The notes under the pieces are model-generated. The model searched no databases, had not been told where the DNA came from, and saw nothing but the letters and a program-made list of their open reading frames with translations. From Lepus europaeus (Eukaryota; Chordata; Mammalia; Lagomorpha; Leporidae), in NCBI RefSeq assembly GCF_033115175.1, contig NC_084838.1, positions 40,155,468 through 40,219,467 of the forward strand: a DNA stretch of 64,000 bases, written 5' to 3'. This document shows, piece by piece, positions 47,702-64,000 of the stretch (position 1 is its first letter; each line of letters starts with the position of its first letter). A program made the position numbers and the translations under genes.

Positions 47702-50700
47702 ATGGAGGCCCTGCAGAGGCAGCAGGCAGCTCGACTGGCCCAGGGGGTGGGGCCACTGGCCCCTCCACACCTGCCAATGCCACCGCGGCCTCCCCTGCCT
47801 GGCCCCCGGACCCTGCAGGCTCCTGATGGGGCCTTGGGGGAGGTTGGGGCTGAGGAAGAGGAGGCCGAAGACGATGAAGAGGGAGAGGAAGCTGGGGCAG
47901 AGGAGGAGACAGCTGAGGAGAGCCATCCAGGGACCCGGGACCCCAGCTCACCTTGCAGCCAGCCTCCTGGACCCCATCCCCATGAGTGGACCTATGAGGA
48001 ACAGTTCAAGCAGGTAGGATCCCTCAATGTGAGCTCGTCCCCCTGCCCTCAGGAAATAAGCAGAGCTAGGCAATTGGCAGTCCACCCACCCTTACCACCC
48101 TCTGCAGGACGGAGAGAGATGGAGAAACAGAGACCCGCGGCCAGATAGTGGGAAAACTGGAGGACAAATAGTGGCATGGAGAGAGGGAGAGAGGCAGCTG
48201 ACGCCCAGAAACATGGAGACTGACAGACTAGAGGCCATTTGTGGGGCCGGGAGGGAAGGAGAGAGGGGCGCGGGGGCCCTTGAGGGAGGGAGATCTGGAG
48301 TTGCGGATCCCAGTGAGACCTCTAGAGGTTGCCACTCCCTTGGCAGGCTGGTACACTTCTCTCTTGTCACATCGCTCTTCCCATCTAAACTTTCTCCCGG
48401 CCCAAATTCCATGGGTGAGGCCTGCCTGTGATGGGTGCTGCAGCCCCACCATGACTAACGGGTCCCTGTGCAGCTGGGAGCTAAAGTCCCTTATTCATAG
48501 GGCCTTAATTGCGGAACCTTTTGCATCTTATACTAAGGACACTAATCTAGGCTGTCATATGGAGGTGTTACATTGGGCTGTGACTCCAGGTGGTGTTACT
48601 TGCAGGGTGTTGATCTTGAGTGTTTTCCAGAAGCATCAGTCTGTCTGGTCCCCCATGGCATTCATGTAAGACAGTGTTACTCCGGGCTCTGTGCCTCTGG
48701 AGATGCAGCTCTGACAGCGTTTCTCCTGGTGTGTCTGGGGCTTATTACCTAGAGAACGTGTGTGGCTTTGCAGTTCTCTATCTAGAACAGGGCTCAATCA
48801 TTCTGGGGTGTGGCTTGTGGTGTTTTCGACTCTGACACTTCTTACTGGGAGATGGAGTGTCACCTATAGGAACTGTCCTAGGTCAACGACTCCATTTCTT
48901 GAGGATTGTTCCTCTTGGGTGCTATTTGAGAGGTGACACTGGAGGTGAAGCTTCGGGTGACTAGAAGGTGGGGTGGGGGCGATGACCTGCAGGTCCTGTG
49001 TAGCACAGAGCCAGTGCCTCTGTGGCGGCCCCTATGCTCAGCAGGGTAACTGCCTCCGGAGGAGGTTAGACCAGAAGTTGGGCCCAGTGCAGTAACTTCT
49101 GAACATATACTGTGCCCAAGGGATGGGCTAGAGACACCTCTGCCCCTCACCCATCCCAAGCCCTGGAACACAAGGATGTGGACAGCATGACGCTCTTGCA
49201 TGAACAAGTGAGGGTGAATGAGTGCCCAGGGTATAGCCTATCCCCTCCATGCAGAGCAGAGCCCCAGCTGGCTTCCTCCCTGGGGCTCTGAATATTCCCC
49301 CCATTCTGGGGGAGGAGGAGGTAAAACTCAGTTCTCAAGAGCAGGCTGAGCCTCCCCAGCTTCTTCCTCTTATCTTTGCCTGTTCCCCAGATGGGTGCTT
49401 TGAGCTGCCCAGCGCCTAGCCAGTGTGGGTCTCTTATATACATCAGAAAAAGGCACCCCTATGTGACCCCAGGGGAGACAGCCTAATGCCAGGGAGTCCA
49501 CGTTCAGACCCCACATACCCTCCAGCCGGAGACTCTTGTTCAGGGTGCAACCTGAACCGGGCTCTCAGGGGAGCTGGAGAATGACTGCAGTCCCTCCCCA
49601 GCTGTATGAGCTCGATGCGGACCCCAAGAGGAAGGAGTTCCTGGACGACCTGTTTACCTTCATGCAGAAGAGAGGTGAGTGAGGCGATGTGGGGGAAGAC
49701 CCTGGCGTCACCCCCATACTCCAGATCTCAGGAAGCGGTACCCCAGGTTTAGTTCCCGGGTTGGGTCCTCCTGGCACAGATCTGAGCTTGGTAGCACCTG
49801 TCCTCTGGGCCCTCAATGGCGTCTTTAACCTCTGACCCTGCCCCCCCCCCTTCTGCCCTGGGATTAATTAGTGGCCAGCCCACTGGCAGGTTAATGTGTG
49901 TGGGATCAATTGGGAGGCTGGGAGGGGGAACTGGTTGGGAGCTGGTCCGGGGTGGGAGGCTTCTGGGACTGGAAGGGAACGCCTTGGTTTTCTTATTGTA
50001 GGCTCCTCCTCCAGCCTTGTCTCTCCTCAGTTTCCCCTTGCTTTAGGTAGGGGACTTCCTATGGGCTCTACAGCAGGAAGGGCGGGGATTAGACTGAAGG
50101 AGGGACTTCCCAAGGGGTAGGCTGGAGAAAGGGGGGAAGGCATTCCTTTCCAGGAATTTCAGAGCTGGAAGAGAATGCAGGAAGGGTCTAGGAGGGGTGG
50201 GCGGCAGTCCATCACTTCAGCTTCTCCCCAGATTCATGGGACTGAACACTGACTCATTATCTCTCTCTACAAAGCTAATTAACTCACTCAGAGCGCAGCC
50301 TGATAAGCTGCTAATTAACTAGCTGCACTGACCCCCCCACCCCCTTAGTGCTGGCCCAAGTATTCCACCCCCCACCCCAGACCCAGCAGCTCTTCCTGGT
50401 CTCCTCCTTCCCCGGGACCCTCAGTGGGACCCATTGTCCTCTTGCTCCCCAGGAGGCCCAGTCATTCTGGCCCCAGTGTCCCCTCTCAGCCTTTCCCTCC
50501 AGGCCTCCCCTTCCACTGACAGGGGTGGGGTAGTCTGGGCAGATCCAAGCGCTGCCCACACCCCCAGCTCTGCTTCCCTTCCGTGCCTGCCTCCCTCCAC
50601 TCCCGCTGCGGGGGGAGGGGGTCCCGCGGGGCCGATAATTTCCCCCCATTAATCAGGCCGCAGCTAATTGTTCGGGTCCAAAGGCGGCGGCGGAAGGGGA

Positions 50701-53586
50701 CGGGATCGGTAAGGAATTAACTGGGTCCCATCGCTCAGCGCAGACAGGCCCCTTTGTCAGGACTGGCTGGCGGGGGCGGCGCGGGCTCCGCAGGCTGGCG
50801 CGCTGCGGGGCCAGGCAGGGGCTGATTCTTTTCCTGCCGCCATCCGCGGCCTCGGGCAGCCATCCAGGGTCTGCTGCTTAGGGGGGTCCAGCTCTTCAGC
50901 ACTCCCCAGAAGTCCTTCCTACTCTCTACCCCAGGGGTCAGCAAACTAAGGCGCGGGCCAAATCCAGATGCCTGGGAGATAAGAACGACCTCTACATTTT
51001 TAAATAGTTGAGGAGGGGAATTAAAAGATGAAACACATTTTCAGACGTGTGAAATTAGAATTTCAGAGAGTCCCGATAAAGTTTTATTGGAACACTGTGG
51101 CACCCATCCCTTTATTCTCCATGGCTGCTTTTAGGCTACAACTGCAATTACAATTACAATTGAAGAGTTGTGACAGATCATTCCGCCTGTAAACCCTAAA
51201 ATATTTACCATTGCACCCTATACAGAAGTTTGCTGATCCCTGGTCAGCTCCCAGTCCTTCCAGATACTATAGAGGCCCCTTGGGAGGCTCGGTGGGCCCT
51301 ACCTGTAATGCCACCCCACCATCCCTTTTGGCTGCCTTGGTCCCTGGAGGCCCTGCCCTGTACCCAGGCATCAGGCAGGCATCCAACTCCTTTGGTCGCT
51401 GGAGATGTCTCTAGACAGGGTCTCATCTTGGTGGCCTGACTCTCTGCCCATTCCCCCCACCAGGGACACCAGTGAATCGCGTGCCCATCATGGCCAAGCA
51501 GGTGCTGGACCTCTATGCACTGTTTCGCCTGGTGACGGCCAAGGGTGGACTGGTGGAAGTCATCAACCGAAAGGTGTGGCGGGAGGTCACCCGTGGCCTC
51601 AGTCTGCCCACCACCATCACCTCGGCTGCCTTCACTCTGCGCACCCAGTGAGGCCAGGGATGCAAGTGGAAGGGAAGGGGCATGCCGGGAGCGGAGGGGG
51701 GCGGGACGCGGAGGGCTAGGGTTGTGTCAGGGCATAGAACTTGATTGGTTGGGCCCAGCCTCCCACCCATCCCACCCCAACTCACCTCCCTTCCCCTCCT
51801 AGGTACATGAAATATCTGTACCCATATGAATGCGAGACACGGGCGCTCAGCTCCCCCGGAGAGCTCCAGGCCGCCATAGACAGCAACCGGCGCGAGGGCC
51901 GTCGCCAGGCCTATCCCACCACCCAGCTCTTCAGCTTTGCGGGGCCGCCCCCTCGGAGCGCTCCTGGCTCTGTCCTGGGGGCTGGCCCTGCCGCTCCGCC
52001 GGTGCCCCCATCCGGCCCCGCCCCTCTCCAGGGCTCCACCTCTAGCCTGCCTGTGCACGCGTGCGCCCAACTGAGCCCCAGTCCCATTAAGAAAGGTGCG
52101 AAGGGAGATGGGGCAGGGGTTTGGGGGTCTCTGAGTTCTATCCAAGCACTGAGATATAGGAAACAGTAAAGAGGGACTCAGATTTGAGAGGTATTGAGAT
52201 ATGGGAGCAGTAAGTGTTGATGGGGCTGTAAGGCTTGGGGGTCGCTAAGGCATGGGAGTCCATGAGTAAATGCTTGAGAGCTCTCTGGAATGGGTTAACT
52301 GTGGTGTGAGCTAAGCTCAGGAAAAGGCCCTTCACAATCGCTGCTGCATTCCACACCTGTCTGCCCAGGGCTTCTATTTGTACGTCTTTTGTGCCTCCCA
52401 CAACCTGTATCCCGTAGCAACCAGGAACAAGGAACTCCCCCAAATACTGAGGCTAACCTAGATGTAGCGTTCTCCAGCTTCGAGCCGCCAGGCCGAAGCT
52501 CTGGATGGGAAGAGAAACACAGGTGGATTGGGTCAGGGGAGCTGAATGACCTGTGCTTCCAGAGGAGAGCGGAATTCCAAGCCCTCATCTGGCACTTCCC
52601 GTGGGCCTGGCCTTGGGACCTGCACGGGAGAAGTCAGCACCAGAGGAGCCCCCAGAGAAGAGGGCTGTGCTGATGGGGCCTGCAGACCCACCTCGGCCTG
52701 GAGCGCCCCCCAGTTTCCTGCCACGTGGCAAGGTTCCCCTGAGGGGTGAGGAGGGGCTTGTTGGTGAGGGGCTTTGGGTCTGTACACTGAGGGAGGCAGC
52801 ACCTGGTGGTTGTTGGAGATGGGGCAGACAAGTCCCTCTCTAGACAACTGGGATTAGCTGTGGGGCTGAAGCGGAGTGGGGGCTCCACAGGGAGGGAGGA
52901 GGATTTCTAAGTCTGACTTTCCTGCCCCTTCCTGGACAGAAGAGCGGCTGGATGGGCCTCTCAGTCTGGCAGGCAGTGGCATCAGCAGTATCAACATGGC
53001 TCTAGAGATCAACGGGGTGGTCTACACTGGTATGGGTACTACAGGGCTGTCTACACTAGCATGGAGTCAGGGGTATTGAGATTGGCATGGGGATTTTAGA
53101 CTTTCCTTACTAGCATGAAGTCCAGGGATCTCTGAACGTGCATGGATAATGAGGGGTTCATGGGATTGCTACATGGCATGGGTTAAAGGGGTATCTATAT
53201 GGCATGGGGTCCAAGGCATGACCTCTCTGGCATGGGTACCATGGGATGTCTGCCTTGTCATGGACCTGTGTATCAGTGTAAATGTTTCTTGTTTAGCTGT
53301 CTGAAGGTATCTACATCGGCACAGGAGTCTTGTGCCAAGGGGCTTGTCCTCGTTGGTCTGTGGCAGGGGTATATGTGTGGGGTTCTAGCAATCAGGGCAC
53401 TTACTTTTGCTCCCCTTTTCTGTTTCTGTGCCCCACTTCCTCCTGCTTGTGTTTGCCCCCTACCATTTCTTCATCCCTTTGCCAGGTGTCCTCTTTGCCC
53501 GCCGCCAGTCTGTGCCAGCTCCCCAGGGCCCAGCCAATCCTGCACCCCCATCCTCTACAGGGCCTCCCTCCAGCTCCTTGCCCTGA
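47702..53586 (+). CDS. ARID3C: AT-rich interactive domain-containing protein 3C
   Basis: Nuclear DNA-binding factor of the ARID3 (Bright/Dril) family. Exons 47702-48013, 49602-49674, 51464-51647, 51803-52095, 52563-52745, 52940-53029 and 53486-53586 give 411 aa; human 412. The order is MEALQRQQAARLAQG, a Pro-rich stretch, an acidic block at residues 49-74, then the extended ARID domain from about 105 (LYELDADPKRKEFLDDLF) through IMAKQVLDLYALFRLVTAKG to TQYMKYLYPYE. A Pro/Ala-rich linker follows, then the REKLES region (about 325-385, with NMALEINGVVYTG), which in this family drives self-association. The ATG is the first in the coding exon after the acceptor at 47629. Phases agree throughout. 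Intron 2 holds an ancient hAT element. Confidence 0.97.
50931..51243. mobile_element. ancient hAT DNA transposon remnant (Charlie-like)
   Basis: Terminal inverted repeats: CCAGGGGTCAGCAAACT at the left and AGTTTGCTGATCCCTGG at the right (16 of 17 match as complements). Inside, AAAGTTTTATTGGAACAC and CCTAAAATATTTACCATTG are typical of this non-autonomous group. Too short to encode a transposase. Confidence 0.85.
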
Positions 53587-53970
53587 GAACTCCTCCTCAC
53601 AACTCGGAGTCCCAGCCCCAGTGCTGAAAGGGGAAGAGGCACTCCCTCCCCCATTTTGGTTCTTTCCAGATGCCTGATCTAGGACCCAGCTCTAGGAGGT
53701 GACCACACCCCACCTCCATGCCAAAGAGTTTTCTTTTGATGTTCTATCTACCTCATTACAGAAGGAGGGCACTTCCTCCCTGGCCACTTCCAGCAGCATC
53801 TACCAAAGAATTCTTGCCCCAGTACCCCCATCATCTCCTTATGTGCCCCCTGTATCAATGTCATCTCTAAGACTCCACCCACTTTGACTCAGCCCTGCTA
53901 CTCTTCAGGAACCAGGTGACCGATTGTGTTGGGATTTTACGAAGGAAACATCCCAGGATCATATCTGGAA

Positions 53971-53976
53971 AATAAA
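53971..53976 (+). terminator. ARID3C: ARID3C poly(A) signal
   Basis: AATAAA 385 bases after the stop. Confidence 0.85.
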
Positions 53977-54084
53977 GCCGTGGTCCTTCGCTGTCTAGTG
54001 CCTCTTTTTGTTTGGGTCTGGGAGGTGGGGAGGAATGAGGTACATGGGCAGCATGAGGCCAAGGGACTCACATAGGGAAAGGCA

Positions 54085-54195
54085 TAAAACATAAGAACTC
54101 CGTCTCTTGAATCACACTGCTTGAGTTCAAATCCCAATTTTTTCACTATAGTGCTGGATGGCCTTGGGCACATTATTTAATTGTTCAAATCTTAA
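54085..54195 (+). repeat. MIR fragment
   Basis: CACACTGCTTGAGTTCAAAT, then GATGGCCTTGGGCACATTAT, the first half of a MIR. Confidence 0.7.
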
Positions 54196-54198
54196 AGG

Positions 54199-54492
54199 GC
54201 TTCACATGGGCAGGTGGCACAGTGGTTAAGCCCCCCAGTCTGGAGGCCTGCATCCATATCAGAACACCTGAGATGGAGCCCCACCTCTGCTTCCGGTTCA
54301 GCTCACACCTAATGCACCTGGTGGGGGCAGATGACAGCTCAAGTGCTTCAGTCCCTGCCACCCATGTGGGAGATCAGATGGAGTTCCTGGCTCCAGCCCC
54401 TGCTGTTGTGAGCATTTGGGGAGTGAACCAGGAGATGAAAAATATCTCGCTCTCTCTTGTTCTTTCAAATAAAATAAATAAATAAAAATTTT
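54199..54492 (+). repeat. CSINE, diverged
   Basis: Plus copy from GGCTTCACATGGGCAGGTGG to an AAATAAAATAAATAAATAAA tail. Confidence 0.83.
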
Positions 54493-54506
54493 AAAAAGTT
54501 TATAGT

Positions 54507-54816
54507 GGGGCCAGTGCTGTGGTGTAACAGGTAAAGTTGCCACCTGCAGTGCCGGCATCCCATATGGGTGTCGGTTCGACCTAGCTGCTCCACTTCTGAT
54601 CCAGCTCTCTGCTATGGCTTGGGAAAGCAGTAGAAGATGACCCAAGTCCTTGGGCCCCTGCGCCGGCATGGGAAACCTCAGGAGGCTCCTGGCTTCGGAC
54701 TGGCGCAGCTCTGTTGGGACCAATTGGGGAGTGAACCAGCGGATGGAAGACCTCTTTCTCTGTCTCTGTCTCTCCTTCTCTCTCTGTGCAACTCTGACTT
54801 TCAAATAAATAAATTA
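54507..54816 (+). repeat. CSINE
   Basis: Plus copy between AAAAAGTTTATAGT repeats at 54493-54506 and about 54817-54830. Confidence 0.94.
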
Positions 54817-54989
54817 AAAAAGTTTATAGTATTTCAGGGAGCTTCTGACTGAACTATGTATGAGAATGGACCTATCCTGGAATAGCGGGTGTACTTCCAC
54901 GTGCAACCACAGGGAATGGGATGGGGAAACTTTTTTTTTTACTGCCTTGGAACTATAAGGCAAAAGTCCTGTTGAGAACGGAGCTGGAA

Positions 54990-55208
54990 ACCGGGGTGGA
55001 GCGGGGACAGGTAACCGTTGCCTAGGTAACCCGGCAGCGTTTGACACCGCCCACCCACTCCTTCCGGTCGCTTCCGCACTGAAGGCCGAATAGTGGCGTC
55101 ATTTCCGGCACGGAGGGCCGCCCGTGCACTCGGATTGGCCAGTCTTCCTGTTAGGACGGACGTCCCGCCCCCTGGCTGTGCCCCAGGTGAGGCGCGGCGG
55201 CGGTGGAG
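54990..55208 (+). promoter_or_regulatory. DCTN3: DCTN3 promoter
   Basis: GC-rich, TATA-less. Two ETS-type sites (CCTTCCGGTCGC near 55060, ATTTCCGGCACG near 55101) and an inverted CCAAT box (CGGATTGGCCAG, about 55131-55142) precede the ATG. Confidence 0.65.
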
Positions 55209-62600
<7,392 letters not shown>

Positions 62601-62789
62601 TGGCTGCTCCCCCTCCCAGGGTGGGCCAGGGCCCCCGGGCTCCAGGCTCCAATGCCAACCTGTCTTTGTGACAAGGCAGAGGCCACTTTGTATTTATTGG
62701 ATTCTAGGGCCATTTGTCTGCACTTAGAGGTCAGGTTACCTGAGATTCCTGATTGACCGTCCCACCATCAGTTTTCTGTACAGTGTAAC

Positions 62790-62795
62790 AATAAA
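62790..62795 (+). terminator. DCTN3: DCTN3 poly(A) signal
   Basis: AATAAA 190 bases after the stop. Confidence 0.88.
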
Positions 62796-62819
62796 GGTCT
62801 GAGGAGGAGTGTGTGCTTC

Positions 62820-64000
62820 CCAGGCTAGGATGGGCTTGGTGGTGAGGATGGGGTGGCAGAGGGCAGAGCTGGCAGCCTGCATAGTGGATGGCCTGGGAAC
62901 TGTACGCATCCTGGTCTGGCTTTGTGGAAGGAGTAGAGCTCCCCAGGTGAAGGCCCGCGTTTGACTGATGCGAAGGAGACATCTGTTTAGCGTCCATTTA
63001 TCCCATGTTCACTCAGCATGCTCTAAATGTCAGATGCCACAAGGGGGGGGGGGCACACAGGTAGGGCCCACCTAGTCCCTGCCCTGCGGACAGGGGCTGG
63101 GCAGGCGGGAGGGGGTGGGTGTCAAGGTAAAGGGAATTCTCGCCTGGTAGGCACAGAAGAGAAATGGAGTGAAGTGGAGGCGGCCCTGCTGGGTGACATG
63201 CAGGGATTTCAGAGCCAAGGGGACAGTGGGCGGAAAGGCAGAGAGAAGCCCTGACATTTTTCTTGGGAGCCTACCTGGTGCCATTAGCTGATAAAGGGAG
63301 CCCAAGAGGTTTGGATGCGGGAAGTTTTCGGTTCTGGGGAGAGGGGCCGGAGAAACTGACACGGCGCACCACCAAGTGTTTGCCGCCCCCTCGTGGTCTC
63401 AGGGAGTGCTCTGGCTCCAGATCCCTTTCACCCGCCTCTGCACCGCACCTGTGTGTGCCCTGTCAGCGAGTTCAAACCGGCCTGAAACCTGGGAGTCATC
63501 CTACTTCTCTATCCAGTCTTCACGGAACCTATCTACTAGTAGCTCCCAGTTTAATCCTCTGTCTATTCCTACTGCCCTTTTCTCTGGGTCATTAATCCAA
63601 CAAAGAATGTAAAGAATACTCGAGCGCCTATTATACGCGGGGCACTGCACTAGGCACCGAGAGCAGAGCTCACTGGCGTCTGCGGCTCGATTTCTCCCAC
63701 CACTCCCTCCCCTGCGAGGTGAGGCCTGAGCGAGGTGTGGACAAGATCGGCTGGACCGGCCCCTGTTGGAAGCCCTTCGTGGTTCGCCGGTGCCCACAGG
63801 ATGAGATTACAGCTCCTAACTGGGTGCCAAGGCCCTGACCCGCGCAGCAGCACGCGGTATTTCTAAAGCCGCTCCTAGCTGAACCTGCTGCTTCCTTTTT
63901 GCGGGATACTCAACAGGTGACGCCAGCCTCCCAGCGTTGTGGTCGCTTCTCATCCACTGAGCTCTCTCCCCCGATTAGGAGTGCCCTTGACCCGGGCGTA
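62820..64000. other. downstream of DCTN3, old repeat traces
   Basis: 63480-63570 (CCTGGGAGTCATCCTACTTC) looks L2-like, and 63595-63665 (CGAGCGCCTATTATACGCGG, then GGCACTGCACTAGGCACC) looks like an antisense L2 tail. In human, RPP25L is the next gene; its coding exon is not seen here. Confidence 0.4.

Noticed and set aside
63590-64000. Start of RPP25L expected from human gene order
   Set aside because: No RPP25L coding sequence is visible; the gene probably begins just beyond the window.

Overview
This is a mammalian nuclear window. The many copies of one tRNA-derived SINE with the leporid C-repeat (CSINE) sequence, several with a recognisable target-site duplication (TSD), and a LINE-1 with a rabbit-type 3' end point to a rabbit or another leporid. 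Gene order matches human 9p13.3 read from the far side: CCL19-like remnant, CCL27, IL11RA, GALT, SIGMAR1, ARID3C, DCTN3. Exon coordinates below were built by hand from splice sites, reading frame and remembered human/mouse protein sequences. All six named genes assemble with consistent phases: CCL27 121 aa, IL11RA 418 aa, GALT 382 aa, SIGMAR1 223 aa, ARID3C 411 aa, DCTN3 186 aa.

Layout. 1-5 kb: CSINEs, unassigned sequence, a decayed CCL19-like chemokine gene with well-kept last exons, and an L2 tail. 5.0-6.0 kb: a GC-rich patch with a possible three-exon small gene that I do not recognise (87 aa). 9.1-9.9 kb: CCL27 (+). 9.9-20.5 kb: IL11RA (-), whose 3' end meets CCL27 tail to tail. 22.0-25.1 kb: GALT (-), head to tail with IL11RA. 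25.3-30.7 kb: repeats. 31.3-34.9 kb: SIGMAR1 (+). 35-46 kb: a gene-free block packed with CSINEs, one inside another, plus a 4 kb LINE-1. 46.5-54 kb: ARID3C (+). 55-62.8 kb: DCTN3 (+). The last 1.2 kb holds old repeat sequence.

The genes do not form one pathway. They encode a skin chemokine, a cytokine receptor subunit, a Leloir-pathway enzyme, an ER chaperone receptor, an ARID transcription factor and a dynactin subunit. The most interesting points are: the phases would allow the GALT-IL11RA read-through fusion known from human; the CCL27 stop codon lies just beyond its poly(A) signal; DCTN3 carries an apparent U12-type intron; one LINE-1 is a textbook twin-priming inversion; one SINE folds back on itself at an internal palindrome; and the unnamed small gene. 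I recognised no retrovirus-like or LTR element.
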